The position numbers and the translations under genes are program-made. From Clostridia bacterium (GTDB lineage: Bacteria; Bacillota; Clostridia; Christensenellales; Borkfalkiaceae), in NCBI GenBank assembly GCA_017536205.1, contig JAFXHX010000008.1:1-64000 (forward strand): DNA of 64,000 nucleotides. The letters run 5' to 3'. The notes under the pieces were generated by a model. It was given only the letters and a program-made list of their open reading frames with translations. It had not been told where the DNA came from and did not search any database. This document shows positions 25,160 through 34,245 of this stretch, piece by piece; the first letter of the stretch is position 1; every line of letters starts with the position of its first letter.

Positions 25160-26017
25160 GTGTTAGATTTTTTACCTAAAAACCTACAACGTGCCCTTGA
25201 AAAAATAGAAAATCTTAACGAAGTTAAGATAAGGGTTAATAGTCCCGTTAAATACACGGCTAAAAGCGGTGAAGGTTTTTTAAAAGATTTCGTTTATAAA
25301 AAAGACGATTTATATAGGTTTTTAGTGCTTGGCTCAAACGGCTCGATTTATAGCAAAGAAAACGATATAAAAAACGGTTTTATCACTGTCGACGGTGGAA
25401 TAAGGGTTGGAATTGCTGGCGAATTCGTTACACAAAACGGAGAAGTTTCGGGCGTTAAAAGCGTTCACTCTTTAACTATAAGGTTTCCTAGCGACGTTAA
25501 GGGCGTTTCAAGCGTTTTTTCTAGTTTTTATAAAGGTGGTAGTGTTTTGGTCGTTTCTCGTTCGGGGGTAGGAAAAACTACTTTTTTGCGAGATTTTACA
25601 AGGTTTTTATCAAACGATTGTAATAAAAACGTTACTGTTGTTGACGAACGCAACGAAATAGGCGCATATTCTTGCGATAACCCCTTTGATTTGGGCGTTA
25701 ACGCTGACGTGTTAACTTACGTTTCAAAGTCCTACGGCTTTTTACAAGGTGTTAGAACACTAAACCCAAACGTTATAGTTACCGATGAACTCACGTCTTT
25801 AAGCGACACAAGTGCCGTATTATCGGCAATTTATTCAGGGGTTGACGTTGTTGCATCAGTGCACGCTAATTCGGTTTTAGAACTTAAAAATAAGCCTATT
25901 TTATCGCAAATTATAGATGAAAAGGTGTTTAATTATTACGTTTTAATAACAAAAAACGGCTTGCGTCGCACCTATACTTGTTACGACGTTGATTTAAACG
26001 AAATATGCAAATATTAA
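25160..26017 (+). CDS. spoIIIAA: stage III sporulation protein AA (ATPase)
   Basis: 285 residues. Cytoplasmic ATPase of the SpoIIIA-SpoIIQ feeding-tube apparatus between mother cell and forespore, related to secretion ATPases. Walker A is SRSGVGKTTF, the Walker B-like NVIVTDEL follows, and EVKIRVNSP near the N-terminus is typical. The GTG at 25160 has no Shine-Dalgarno; TATAAT at 25149-25154 lies 5 nt upstream, hinting at a leaderless start. The promoter class is unclear: this operon is normally sigma-E dependent and I could not place a convincing sigma-E site. Overlaps spoIIIAB by 13 bp. Confidence 0.93.
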   Translation: MLDFLPKNLQRALEKIENLNEVKIRVNSPVKYTAKSGEGFLKDFVYKKDDLYRFLVLGSNGSIYSKENDIKNGFITVDGGIRVGIAGEFVTQNGEVSGVKSVHSLTIRFPSDVKGVSSVFSSFYKGGSVLVVSRSGVGKTTFLRDFTRFLSNDCNKNVTVVDERNEIGAYSCDNPFDLGVNADVLTYVSKSYGFLQGVRTLNPNVIVTDELTSLSDTSAVLSAIYSGVDVVASVHANSVLELKNKPILSQIIDEKVFNYYVLITKNGLRRTYTCYDVDLNEICKY

Positions 26018-26475
26018 GGCTAATTATAGGCGTAACTGCGCTTATTTTATGCGTTTTCATATCAAAACGGTACGCAAATAAGCAAAAAGATAAAGTAAAT
26101 TATTATAATTCGCTTTTGACAATGCTTAGTAGCGTAAATAGCGAACTTGAATATAGAAAGCGTTCTATTAAAGAAACGGTTGATATTGAATATTTATCAA
26201 GCGATTTTGCAAAAACGATTTACAGCGTATATTTTGCTAGCGATAAGGCGTTTTTTCCTAAATATTTAACAAGTTATGAAGTTGAAAAACTAAAAATATT
26301 GTTTGAAAGTTTAGGAACTTCTAACTTATCTTCACAAAAAATTATGATAACGGCTTATATTAGCGAATATGAAAAAATTGCTAGCAAATTAAGTGAAAAC
26401 AACACTAAAAACGCTAGTGTAATTCAAAAAATAGGGTTTTTTATAGGTTTAATGCTTTTGATTATGGTGGTTTAA
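26005..26475 (+). CDS. spoIIIAB: stage III sporulation protein AB
   Basis: 156 residues with an N-terminal membrane helix, a helical GspF-like soluble part (SLLTMLSSVNSELEYRKRSI), and a C-terminal helix (IGFFIGLMLLIMVV). Inner-membrane platform component of the SpoIIIA complex. Overlaps both neighbours. Confidence 0.9.
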   Translation: MQILRLIIGVTALILCVFISKRYANKQKDKVNYYNSLLTMLSSVNSELEYRKRSIKETVDIEYLSSDFAKTIYSVYFASDKAFFPKYLTSYEVEKLKILFESLGTSNLSSQKIMITAYISEYEKIASKLSENNTKNASVIQKIGFFIGLMLLIMVV

Positions 26476-26678
26476 TGAATTACGGCATAGATATCATTTT
26501 TAAAATTGCTGCAATAGGAATAATAGTTACCGTAGTTTGTCAACTGCTTAAAAAATCAGAGCGCGACGATATTGCAACACTCGTTAGCATTGCAGGGCTA
26601 GTTATAGTTTTAACGCTAGTAATATCTATGATAGGCGAACTTTTTACAAGTTTAAAAGATATATTTCAGTTGTACTAA
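26475..26678 (+). CDS. spoIIIAC: stage III sporulation protein AC
   Basis: 67 residues, two transmembrane helices with a short charged KKSERDDIATLV loop, as in all SpoIIIAC proteins. Overlaps spoIIIAB and spoIIIAD by 1 bp each (TAATG). Confidence 0.92.
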   Translation: MNYGIDIIFKIAAIGIIVTVVCQLLKKSERDDIATLVSIAGLVIVLTLVISMIGELFTSLKDIFQLY

Positions 26679-27064
26679 TGGATATTATAAGGTTTGTTTC
26701 GGTTGGAGTTGTAGGCGCAATATCGTTTTTCTATTTAAAATCGGTAGGTAGCGAACTTTCAATTTTAGTTTCAACAGCAACAGGGCTTTTACTACTTTTA
26801 TTTTCGGTTGATTACGTTATAAAGTCGCTTGGTTTTTTTGTAATGCTTTATGAAAAAACGGGGATAAACGGTGAACTTTTTACAATTTTAGTAAAAGTTA
26901 TTATAATTTCATACCTTGCCGATTTTACCGAAGCGCTTTGCAAGGACGTTGGAGCATCAAGTATAGGCGAGAAGGTTTCGCTTGTTAGTCGGCTTATAAT
27001 ATTCGTGGTGTCGATACCCGTATTTGAAAACTTATTTACTATTATAAGCGCTTTAATAATATGA
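26678..27064 (+). CDS. spoIIIAD: stage III sporulation protein AD
   Basis: 128 residues, several membrane helices, with the conserved ISYLADFTEALCKDVGASSIGEKV-type segment (FTEALCKDVGASSIGEKV) near residue 85. Overlaps spoIIIAE by 4 bp. Confidence 0.92.
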   Translation: MDIIRFVSVGVVGAISFFYLKSVGSELSILVSTATGLLLLLFSVDYVIKSLGFFVMLYEKTGINGELFTILVKVIIISYLADFTEALCKDVGASSIGEKVSLVSRLIIFVVSIPVFENLFTIISALII

Positions 27065-28227
27065 AAATTAAAATATTAACGGCTATATTTATAATTTTGT
27101 CGGTTTTATGTTTTTACCCTAAAACGGTTTATGCTACCCAAACTAGCACCGGCGATATAGATAAGGCTATATTAGACGTGCTTAACGGAATAGATGAAGA
27201 AAGTTTTAGTGAACTTACCGAACTTTTAAACTCAATTTCAGGAACTAACAAAACGTTTAAAGAGTGGATTATTGATTTTATAACGGGTGAATATTCCTTT
27301 GATTTAAGTAGCGTTAAAAGTTATTTTATATCGCTTTTCAGTTCGTTAATTTCTAACGTTGCAAGCGTTATGGCGTGCGTTATATTTATAGGTATTTTAT
27401 GTGGTATTATAAATACAATAATTTCTAAAAATAGCGATAATAACGAAAAATCTATTGTAAATTATATTTGCTTATTAGTAATAATTTCTTTGCTTGTTGG
27501 CGTTGTTTCAACTGTTTTTAACTTTGCAAGTCAAGCAATTAACGGACTAAGTAAAACGGTTGAACTTACGTTTCCGCTTTTAATTACTTTGGTTGAGTTT
27601 ACGGGTGGTTTTGGGTTGACGGCGGTAAAGCCGTTTATGGTAATAGTTTCGTTTATATCCTCAACGCTTTCTTCAAAACTTTTATTGCCACTTTTATCAT
27701 TTTCGGCAGTAACGGTTATTGTTAGTAACGTTTCCACTAGCATAAACCTAAACTCGCTAAACAAAACAATTTTATCGCTTGTAAAGTGGTGTTTAGGCAT
27801 AACGACTGCAGTGCTTACCGTTGTAATAACGGGGCAAAGCGTTGTAAATATGCAGTATAACGGTATATCGTTTAAAATACTTAAATACGCAACGGGCTCG
27901 TTAATTCCCATAGTGGGTGGTTTTATTAGCGGTGGGTTAGACGTTGTTTTATCTTCTGCAGTGCTTGTTAAAAACGCTTTTGGACTGCTTGCATCGGCTT
28001 TTATATTTTTAACGCTTGGAATAAAGGGGATAACCGTTTTAATAACGTCGCTAATAATGCGTTTTACAGTTTCTGTTGCCGAGCCTATTTTAGATAGGCG
28101 ATTTACTTCAATAGTAACGGGCATTAGCGAAGTTTTTAATCATTTATCGGCGGTAATTTTCGTTTGCGGGTTCAGTTTTGTGCTAGTTTGCATATCGGTA
28201 ATATCAACAACTGCCTTAATATCGTAA
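27061..28227 (+). CDS. spoIIIAE: stage III sporulation protein AE
   Basis: 388 residues. N-terminal signal-like segment, a soluble acidic stretch (about 30-80), and then about eight membrane helices. Channel-like component of the SpoIIIA apparatus. Motifs such as GLSKTVELTFPLLITL and SGGLDVVLSSAVLVKNAFG fit the family. It ends in TAATG with spoIIIAF. Confidence 0.92.
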   Translation: MKIKILTAIFIILSVLCFYPKTVYATQTSTGDIDKAILDVLNGIDEESFSELTELLNSISGTNKTFKEWIIDFITGEYSFDLSSVKSYFISLFSSLISNVASVMACVIFIGILCGIINTIISKNSDNNEKSIVNYICLLVIISLLVGVVSTVFNFASQAINGLSKTVELTFPLLITLVEFTGGFGLTAVKPFMVIVSFISSTLSSKLLLPLLSFSAVTVIVSNVSTSINLNSLNKTILSLVKWCLGITTAVLTVVITGQSVVNMQYNGISFKILKYATGSLIPIVGGFISGGLDVVLSSAVLVKNAFGLLASAFIFLTLGIKGITVLITSLIMRFTVSVAEPILDRRFTSIVTGISEVFNHLSAVIFVCGFSFVLVCISVISTTALIS

Positions 28228-28664
28228 TGAAAGAATATTTATTTGCAACTTTAATTTCGGTTTTAGTTTTAATTTCAATTGATATTTTAATATCAAAAAG
28301 CAAAAACGGCAAAGTGGTTAAAAGCGTGCTTGCTTTAGTTGTAACCACAATGCTTGCAGTGCCAGTAGTTTCTATAATAACGGGAAAAGGTAGTTTTTCG
28401 CTAGATTTTTCAAGCGAATATTTTGAGTATTTAACTGAACTTGAAGATGAAAACTTAAAAAGTAAAATAAAAACGGCTATTAACGAGAAAGGTATTGAAG
28501 TTAAAAGTGTAACTTTTGAAAAAGAAAACGGTAAAATCGTTAAAGTTTTTATAAAAATTGAAAATGAAGTTATATTAGATGACAACGGACATATAAATAT
28601 AATAACTGAAAGAGTTTATTCAGTAATTAAAAACGATGGGGTAGAAATAATAGTTGAAACCTAG
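28227..28664 (+). CDS. spoIIIAF: stage III sporulation protein AF
   Basis: 145 residues with two N-terminal membrane helices and a C-terminal alpha/beta ring-building domain. ATG 28227 overlaps the spoIIIAE stop; the longer in-frame start at 28164 lies inside spoIIIAE and is not supported. Identified mainly by length, topology and position. Confidence 0.85.
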   Translation: MKEYLFATLISVLVLISIDILISKSKNGKVVKSVLALVVTTMLAVPVVSIITGKGSFSLDFSSEYFEYLTELEDENLKSKIKTAINEKGIEVKSVTFEKENGKIVKVFIKIENEVILDDNGHINIITERVYSVIKNDGVEIIVET

Positions 28665-29136
28665 CGAAAGTATAAAGGTTGTAAAGCCAAAACTAAAAAA
28701 AGAATTAGTTATAACTCTAATAGTTTCGCTTATTGCAATTTTAGTAATTTTTTTATCGTCGTTCGGGTTTAGTTACGAAACAACAAAAGGTGAAGACTAC
28801 GCTTCGCAACTAGAAAGTAAGGTAGAAAAACTTCTATCGTCAATTGAAGGCGTTGGCAAAGTTGAAGTGTTTATTACCGTTGACGGAAGTAGTGAAGAAG
28901 TGCTTGCTAAAACGGTTGAAACTAAAATAGAAAACGGCGTAAAAATAACGACGGAATCGCTAATTTTAATTTCAGGAAAGCCCTACGTTACAAAGGTTTT
29001 ATCGCCTAAAATTATAGGCGTTACAATAGTGTGTAAAGGTGCTAATAAAGTTGCCGTTAAGGTTGCAATTACAGAGTGTGTTAAAAGCGCGCTGCAAATA
29101 GATGCAGAGCGAATAAAAATATTAAAAATGAAATAA
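28654..29136 (+). CDS. spoIIIAG: stage III sporulation protein AG
   Basis: 160 residues: a cytoplasmic N-terminus, one membrane helix (about 17-40), and a ring-building domain (KVEKLLSSIEGVGKVEVFITVDG) that in Bacillus forms the large SpoIIIAG ring. It starts with TTG 28654 overlapping spoIIIAF by 11 bp. The ISGKPYVTKVLSPKIIGV stretch is characteristic. Confidence 0.9.
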   Translation: MKPSESIKVVKPKLKKELVITLIVSLIAILVIFLSSFGFSYETTKGEDYASQLESKVEKLLSSIEGVGKVEVFITVDGSSEEVLAKTVETKIENGVKITTESLILISGKPYVTKVLSPKIIGVTIVCKGANKVAVKVAITECVKSALQIDAERIKILKMK

Positions 29137-29146
29137 GGAGTAGGTT

Positions 29147-29614
29147 ATGTCAAAAACAAAAAAAGTGGTAATTTTAAGCGCAATGATATTGCTTTTAGCG
29201 GTAACTGCAGTGTTTAACTTCGTGCTATCTTCTTCATCAAATTACGAAGCAAGTACGGGTGCTGCGTATTTTGCCGAATATAAGTCGCAACGCTCGTCTT
29301 CAAGAAACGAACAACTAGTTGAACTTGAAAAAATTATAGCGGAGGCCGAAGACGGCAGTGAAGTAAAGCAAACTGCACTCACTCAAAAACTTCAGCTTAC
29401 TGCGCTTACAGAAAAAGAACTAAGGCTTGAATCGCTTATTAAAGCGTACGGTTACGAAGAAGTAGTCGTCACTATGAACTTAAACTCGCCTAACGTTAGC
29501 GTTGTAGTTAAAGACGTTGACTTTGACCAAACCGACGCCGTTAAAATATATACTATTTTAAGTCAAGAAACGCAAGTTGATGCAGAAAACGTAAATATTA
29601 TTCCGTATCTTTGA
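29147..29614 (+). CDS. spoIIIAH: stage III sporulation protein AH
   Basis: 155 residues, one N-terminal membrane helix, a coiled-coil-like Glu/Gln-rich middle and a C-terminal ring-building domain (EEVVVTMNLNSPNVSVVVK) that partners SpoIIQ across the septum. AAGGAG precedes ATG 29147. Last gene of the operon; no strong terminator was found between it and the Asp23-like gene. Confidence 0.92.
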   Translation: MSKTKKVVILSAMILLLAVTAVFNFVLSSSSNYEASTGAAYFAEYKSQRSSSRNEQLVELEKIIAEAEDGSEVKQTALTQKLQLTALTEKELRLESLIKAYGYEEVVVTMNLNSPNVSVVVKDVDFDQTDAVKIYTILSQETQVDAENVNIIPYL

Positions 29615-29643
29615 TAAAAACGCTATGTAATTTTGAAAAACTG

Positions 29644-29674
29644 TGCTATACTAATAACAAAGTTATTAAATAGC
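29644..29674 (+). promoter_or_regulatory. extended -10 promoter within a long dyad, asp23-like gene
   Basis: TGC-TATACT (29644-29652) is an extended -10 element; no -35 box at 17 bp is evident. It lies in an imperfect inverted repeat (29645-29674): GCTAT/ATAGC outside and a perfect TAATAAC-AAA-GTTATTA inside, ending at the ribosome site. Because the start site would fall inside the dyad, it suits a DNA operator more than an RNA hairpin. Confidence 0.5.
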
Positions 29675-29684
29675 GAGGTTATTT

Positions 29685-30032
29685 ATGGCAAATTACAGAT
29701 TCCTTCCCGAAGCCGAACGCAAAGGCAAAACCACTTATAACGACGGTATCGTTAAAGGCATAGTTGTGCTTGCAGTTAGCGAAGTTAAAGGCGTTTCACT
29801 TAAAAAGGAAGGCAAAAAAGATAAACTTGACCTTATTAAAGTTTCGTTTAACGGCGACGTTGTTTCGGTTGACGTTTCGGTTGACGTAACTTACGGTAAT
29901 AACGTGCCAGACGTTGCTTTCGATATTCAAGAAAGCGTTAAACATAACGTTGAGGCAATGTCGCGCTATAAAGTTGATAGTGTTGACGTACATATCGACG
30001 GCGTGTTGTTTACAGACGTTGAAGAAAAATAA
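29685..30032 (+). CDS. Asp23/Gls24-family protein
   Basis: 115 residues in the Asp23/Gls24 family, found as one or two paralogues next to nusB in many Firmicutes and linked to envelope homeostasis. GIVKGIVVLAVSEVKGV near the start and the beta-rich VSVDVSVDVTYGNNVPDVAFDIQESVK-type core (VDVTYGNNVPDVAFDIQE) support the call. GCGAGG precedes ATG 29685. Confidence 0.88.
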   Translation: MANYRFLPEAERKGKTTYNDGIVKGIVVLAVSEVKGVSLKKEGKKDKLDLIKVSFNGDVVSVDVSVDVTYGNNVPDVAFDIQESVKHNVEAMSRYKVDSVDVHIDGVLFTDVEEK

Positions 30033-30043
30033 TTTATTAGGCT

Positions 30044-30075
30044 ACTGCAACGGCGTTGCAGTGGCTTGTTTTATG
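30044..30075 (+). terminator. possible terminator or attenuator before nusB
   Basis: ACTGCAAC/GTTGCAGT (30044-30051, 30055-30062), 3-nt loop, followed by a broken T tract (GGCTTGTTTTA). A good hairpin with a weak tail; read-through into nusB is likely since no separate promoter is clear. Confidence 0.5.
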
Positions 30076-30091
30076 TAAAAAACGGTGTATT

Positions 30092-30493
30092 ATGAGAAAA
30101 AATGCTAGAGAAGCAGTGTATAAATTATTGTTTTCAAACCAGTTTAACGGCAAGTTTGACGACGAGTTTAAATCAATTATTTACGCTGAAGAAAAATTAA
30201 ACGACGACGATATTGAGTTTGCTAACTCATTACTTGAAAGTTTTTACGCCAACGAAGAAACGGTTAACGAAATTATTTCAAACCTAGCAAAAGGCTATAA
30301 ACTCGAAAGGCTTTATTCAACCGACAAGTGCGCATTGCAACTTGCCATTACTGAAATGACTTATTTTAAAGATATTCCCCGCATTGTTTCAATTAGCGAA
30401 GCAATGGAACTTATTAGAAAGTTTTCAACGAAAGAAAGCCCTAACTTCGTTAACGGAATACTTGCAGAATATAAAAAACAGTTGGAGAATTAA
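30092..30493 (+). CDS. nusB: transcription antitermination factor NusB
   Basis: 133-residue helical RNA-binding protein acting with NusE in rRNA antitermination. MRKNAREAVYKLLFSNQF and LERLYSTDKCALQLAITEM fit the family. Start set at ATG 30092, where family proteins begin. First gene of the nusB-recN cluster. The usual xseAB neighbours are missing. Confidence 0.93.
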   Translation: MRKNAREAVYKLLFSNQFNGKFDDEFKSIIYAEEKLNDDDIEFANSLLESFYANEETVNEIISNLAKGYKLERLYSTDKCALQLAITEMTYFKDIPRIVSISEAMELIRKFSTKESPNFVNGILAEYKKQLEN

Positions 30494-30494
30494 A

Positions 30495-31355
30495 ATGGCT
30501 ATACTCGACGGAAAAAGTTATTCAATTAAACTTCGCGGTGAACTTAAAGTTCGTGCGGACAAGTACTTTAACGATTTTGGAAGAAAAATAGGGCTTGCAG
30601 TTGTAATTATAGGTGAGGACCCCGCTTCGAAGATTTACGTTAATAATAAAATTAAAGCAACTGAAGAAGTGGGTATGAAGTCGTTTTCGTTAAGACTACC
30701 CGAAACAATTTCGCAAGAAGAAGCAGAACTTCAAGTTAAAAATCTTGCCGAAAACCCCGAAGTTGATGGTATTATAGTTCAACTCCCACTTCCTAAAAAG
30801 TTTGACACGGCTAGTATTTTAAAACATATTCCCGCCGAAAAAGACGTTGACGGTTTATGCACCGAAAACCTTGGCAAACTCGTTGCGGGCGAAAAAACGC
30901 TTGTTTCTTGCACACCTTACGGCATTATAAAACTTTTAGAAGAGTACGGCGTTGAGTTTTCGGGCAAAAACGCAGTGGTTATAGGTAGAAGCAATATGGT
31001 AGGTAAGCCTATCGCGTCGCTTCTTCTTCAAAAGAACTGCACCGTTACCACTTGCCATAGCAGAACTCAAGATATTAAAAAGTTTTCTACTGATGCCGAC
31101 ATTTTAGTGGTTGCTATCGGTAAAGATAGGTTTGTTACCGGTGATATGGTAAAAGAAGGCGCAGTAGTAGTTGACGTTGGCATAAATAGGGTAGACGGTA
31201 AACTTTACGGCGACGTTGATTTTGAAAGCGCAAGCAAAAAGGCTTCGCTTATAACTCCCGTTCCAGGTGGAGTTGGTCCTATGACGGTTACTATGCTTAT
31301 GTACAACACCGTTTTAGCGGCGTTTAGAAGTAAAAATGCAGATGATTTTCAATAA
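30495..31355 (+). CDS. folD: methylenetetrahydrofolate dehydrogenase/cyclohydrolase
   Basis: 286-residue bifunctional enzyme of one-carbon metabolism. YVNNKIKATEEVGM contains the catalytic Lys, DGIIVQLPLPK follows, VIGRSNMVGKPIA binds NADP and ITPVPGGVGPMTVTML is the C-terminal signature. Start chosen at ATG 30495 (GGAG 8 nt upstream); the upstream in-frame extension overlaps nusB. Overlaps ispA by 20 bp. Confidence 0.95.
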   Translation: MAILDGKSYSIKLRGELKVRADKYFNDFGRKIGLAVVIIGEDPASKIYVNNKIKATEEVGMKSFSLRLPETISQEEAELQVKNLAENPEVDGIIVQLPLPKKFDTASILKHIPAEKDVDGLCTENLGKLVAGEKTLVSCTPYGIIKLLEEYGVEFSGKNAVVIGRSNMVGKPIASLLLQKNCTVTTCHSRTQDIKKFSTDADILVVAIGKDRFVTGDMVKEGAVVVDVGINRVDGKLYGDVDFESASKKASLITPVPGGVGPMTVTMLMYNTVLAAFRSKNADDFQ

Positions 31356-32205
31356 AGAATATTCAAAATACAAAACGCTTTTCGAAGAAAAACTAAACGA
31401 AGAAGCAAATAATATAAAGTCTAGCAACGAAACGCTCAAAAAGGCAATGCAATATAGTTTAAAAGCGGGTGGCAAGCGTTTGCGCCCCGTTTTAATGCTT
31501 GCAACTGCCGAACTTTTAGGTCTTTCTTGCGCCGACGTTATGCCTTACGCGCTTGCTATTGAGTATATTCACACTTACTCGCTAATTCACGACGACCTTC
31601 CCGATATGGATAACGACGATTTACGCCGTGGCAAGCCAACAAACCACAAGGTTTTCGGTAACGCTATGGCAATACTTGCAGGTGACGCGCTACTTAACCT
31701 TGCATACGAAACGTGTTTTAGGGCGGTTAAAGATATTAACGGCATTTCTGCTTGCAGAATGTTATCGCTTTACGCAGGTGCGTTCGGTATGGTTGGGGGG
31801 CAAGCAACCGACATAGAGTCGCAAGGCGTTATGAGTGAAGGAACGCTTTTAAACGTTCACTTAAACAAAACGGGTAGGCTAATACTAGCATCGGTGCTTA
31901 CGCCAAGCGCGTTGTTTGCAAACCTTTATTTTAACGAACTATCAAATTACGGCAAAAATCTTGGCTATTTATTCCAAGTTACCGACGATATTTTAGACTA
32001 TACGTCAACTGAAGAAGTGCTTGGTAAGTCGATAAATAAAGATAAAGAGCAAAACAAACTCACTTTCGTTTCTCTTTACGGAATAGACGGTGCTAGAAAA
32101 AAGGCTGAAGAGTACTATAACAACGCCGTTTCTGCGCTTGATGGAATATCAAAAACAGAGTTTTTAATTGAACTTTTAAACTACGTTAAAAACAGGAACA
32201 ACTAA
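31336..32205 (+). CDS. ispA: polyprenyl (farnesyl/geranylgeranyl) diphosphate synthase
   Basis: 289 residues. GGKRLRPVL binds isopentenyl diphosphate, DDLPDMDNDD is the first Asp-rich motif and DDILD the second. It makes the allylic chain used for quinones, lipid carriers and tRNA. Two possible starts, ATG 31336 and 31342; the first has AGAAG 6 nt upstream. Product chain length cannot be fixed here. Confidence 0.92.
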   Translation: MQMIFNKEYSKYKTLFEEKLNEEANNIKSSNETLKKAMQYSLKAGGKRLRPVLMLATAELLGLSCADVMPYALAIEYIHTYSLIHDDLPDMDNDDLRRGKPTNHKVFGNAMAILAGDALLNLAYETCFRAVKDINGISACRMLSLYAGAFGMVGGQATDIESQGVMSEGTLLNVHLNKTGRLILASVLTPSALFANLYFNELSNYGKNLGYLFQVTDDILDYTSTEEVLGKSINKDKEQNKLTFVSLYGIDGARKKAEEYYNNAVSALDGISKTEFLIELLNYVKNRNN

Positions 32206-32206
32206 T

Positions 32207-32965
32207 ATGAGATTAGATGCTTTTCTGTATAAACAAGGTTTGTTTGTTTCTAGAACTAAAGCGCAAGAAGCAATAAGTTTAGGCAAGGTTTTATATAACG
32301 GAAAGCCTTGTAAAACTTCGTTAAACGTTGATAGTTTAGAAGGCATAACGATAGTTGAAGGCGAAACTTTCGTTTCTAACGGTGGTTATAAACTAGCAAA
32401 GGCGCTTAATGATTTTAACTTTTCAGTTAACGGCCTAACTTTTGCAGACGTTGGCGCTTCTAACGGTGGGTTTACGCATTGTTTACTTAAAAACGGTGCT
32501 AAAAAAGTTTACGCTATCGACGTTAGCGAGTCGCAATTAGATGAAACGCTAAAATTAGATGATAGGGTTGTTATTAAAGATAACGTTAACGCGCGCTTTT
32601 TAACTAACGAAACGCTTGGAGAACTTGTTGACGGCGTTACTTGCGACGTTAGTTTTATATCTCTAACCTACGTTTTAAACGGTATAAACGCCGTTTTAAA
32701 AGATGGTGGTGTTGCTTTATTGCTTATAAAGCCACAGTTCGAGTGTGGTAAGGAATATTTGGGAAACAGTGGAATAGTAAAAAGTCTTAACGCTAGAAAA
32801 AGCGCCGTTAAAAAGGTTTACAACGCTTGTTTACAAAACGGTTTATATCCCGTTAACTTTACAACTGCTCCCATCAAAGAAAAAAAGAACGTTGAATACG
32901 TTATAATGGTTATTAAAAATTATAAAAACGGCTTAGTTGCCTATAACGATTTACATATAGATTAA
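32207..32965 (+). CDS. tlyA: TlyA-family rRNA 2'-O-methyltransferase
   Basis: 252 residues: an N-terminal S4 RNA-binding domain (MRLDAFLYKQGLFVSRTKAQE) and an FtsJ-like SAM domain (FADVGASNGGFTHCLL, then YAIDVSESQLDE). KPQFECGKE follows the catalytic Lys/Glu pattern. Typical gene between ispA and nadK. It begins 1 nt after the ispA stop. Confidence 0.93.
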   Translation: MRLDAFLYKQGLFVSRTKAQEAISLGKVLYNGKPCKTSLNVDSLEGITIVEGETFVSNGGYKLAKALNDFNFSVNGLTFADVGASNGGFTHCLLKNGAKKVYAIDVSESQLDETLKLDDRVVIKDNVNARFLTNETLGELVDGVTCDVSFISLTYVLNGINAVLKDGGVALLLIKPQFECGKEYLGNSGIVKSLNARKSAVKKVYNACLQNGLYPVNFTTAPIKEKKNVEYVIMVIKNYKNGLVAYNDLHID

Positions 32966-32974
32966 GGTGAAATT

Positions 32975-33784
32975 ATGAAAGTTGGTATATTTATAAATAC
33001 AACAAAAAGTGAAGCAAATACTACTGCCAGCGCATTTTCAAAAACGTTACAGCAAAATGGAATTGACTATAAAATAGTCAATTTGAAAGAAGACTTTAAA
33101 GATATAGACGTTATTACCGTTTTCGGTGGCGACGGAACTATATTAAGGGTTATTGAATACGCTTTAGAGTTCGACGTGCCCATTTTAGCCGTTAATATAG
33201 GTACTGTAGGGTTTTTAAGTTGCGTTGAGTCTAACGAACTTGAAAAGGCTGTTGAACTTATTAAAGACAAGGCTGAACTTGACAAGCGTTCGGTTTTGAA
33301 AGTTAAAATTAACGGCGTAAAATACTATGCTTTAAACGAGTGTTTAGTTCAACGCTATAACTCTAACTTGTCAACTAGCGAAGTTGCTAAACTTTCACTT
33401 TCTATAGGCGGAAACTTCGTTGATAAATATTTTGCCGACGGTATGATTATTTCAACGCCAACGGGCTCAACTGCTTATTCGCTTTCGTGTGGTGGCTCTA
33501 TTATGACGCCCGATTTAAGTGCGTTTATTGCAACGCCCGTTTGCTCGCACAGTTTACACAGTCGCCCAATCGTTTACCCCGATTCGTATCAAGCAGAAGT
33601 AAAAGTACTTGAAAACTCTTCAAAATGCGCTCTTTATATAGACGGTAAATACGTTAAGAGTTTAAATCGTGGCGACGTTGTTGAAGTTTCGCGCAGTCGC
33701 AAAACCGTTAAGTTTTTTAAAACGGACGACAACTTTTTTGAAAAACTTTTAATTAAACTTAACAAGTGGAGTGAAACGAGATGA
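32975..33784 (+). CDS. nadK: NAD kinase
   Basis: 269 residues. Makes NADP from NAD with ATP or polyphosphate. GGDGTILR is the family's defining motif, followed by NIGTVGFLS, LNECLVQR, and DGMIISTPTGSTAYSLSCGG. AAGGTG precedes ATG 32975. Overlaps argR by 4 bp. Confidence 0.95.
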   Translation: MKVGIFINTTKSEANTTASAFSKTLQQNGIDYKIVNLKEDFKDIDVITVFGGDGTILRVIEYALEFDVPILAVNIGTVGFLSCVESNELEKAVELIKDKAELDKRSVLKVKINGVKYYALNECLVQRYNSNLSTSEVAKLSLSIGGNFVDKYFADGMIISTPTGSTAYSLSCGGSIMTPDLSAFIATPVCSHSLHSRPIVYPDSYQAEVKVLENSSKCALYIDGKYVKSLNRGDVVEVSRSRKTVKFFKTDDNFFEKLLIKLNKWSETR

Positions 33785-34245
33785 GTATTAAAAAGCGTCG
33801 TGAGAGAATAAAAGAACTCATACTTGAAAACGAAATTAATACTCAAAGCGAACTTGCTAGGCTTTTAACGTTAGAAGGGTTTTCGGTTACTCAAGCAACC
33901 GTATCACGAGATATTAAAGAACTTGGGCTTGTAAAAGAAAAGGGCAAGGTTTTAAACTGCCGTTATGCTATTCCCGTAAAATCGGGCTTTTCAGGAACCG
34001 TTAATGAAGATAAGGTTTTAAGTTTGCTTAAAACGTTTGTTTTAAACGTTCAATCTGCACGCAACTTGGTTGTTGTAAAAACGTTAGAAGGTCACGCACA
34101 AGCGTGTGGTATGGCGTTTGATAAACTTAAAATTGCAGGTGTTATCGGCTCGGTTGCAGGTGACGATACCTTGCTTGTAATTGCCGATACCGATGAGTCG
34201 GCAGATAGTATTAAACAAACTATAAAGGGTTACGTTGGTTTATGA
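33781..34245 (+). CDS. argR: arginine repressor ArgR
   Basis: 154 residues. N-terminal winged helix (TQSELARLLTLEGFSVTQATVSRDIKELG) shown by QATVSRDIKELGL, and a C-terminal arginine-binding and hexamer domain ending VIGSVAGDDTLLVIADT. Classic neighbour of recN. No arginine biosynthesis genes lie in the window. Overlaps nadK and recN by 4 bp each. Confidence 0.93.
   Translation: MSIKKRRERIKELILENEINTQSELARLLTLEGFSVTQATVSRDIKELGLVKEKGKVLNCRYAIPVKSGFSGTVNEDKVLSLLKTFVLNVQSARNLVVVKTLEGHAQACGMAFDKLKIAGVIGSVAGDDTLLVIADTDESADSIKQTIKGYVGL

Noticed and set aside
27531..28124. A 197-codon open frame on the minus strand inside spoIIIAE
   Set aside because: It is a shadow of the real membrane-protein gene on the other strand: no ribosome site, no protein-like features, and it fully overlaps a well-supported operon gene.
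29633..29652. A normal -35/-10 promoter (TTGAAA with TATACT) for the Asp23-like gene
   Set aside because: The gap is only 8 bp. The extended -10 TGC-TATACT is a better explanation.
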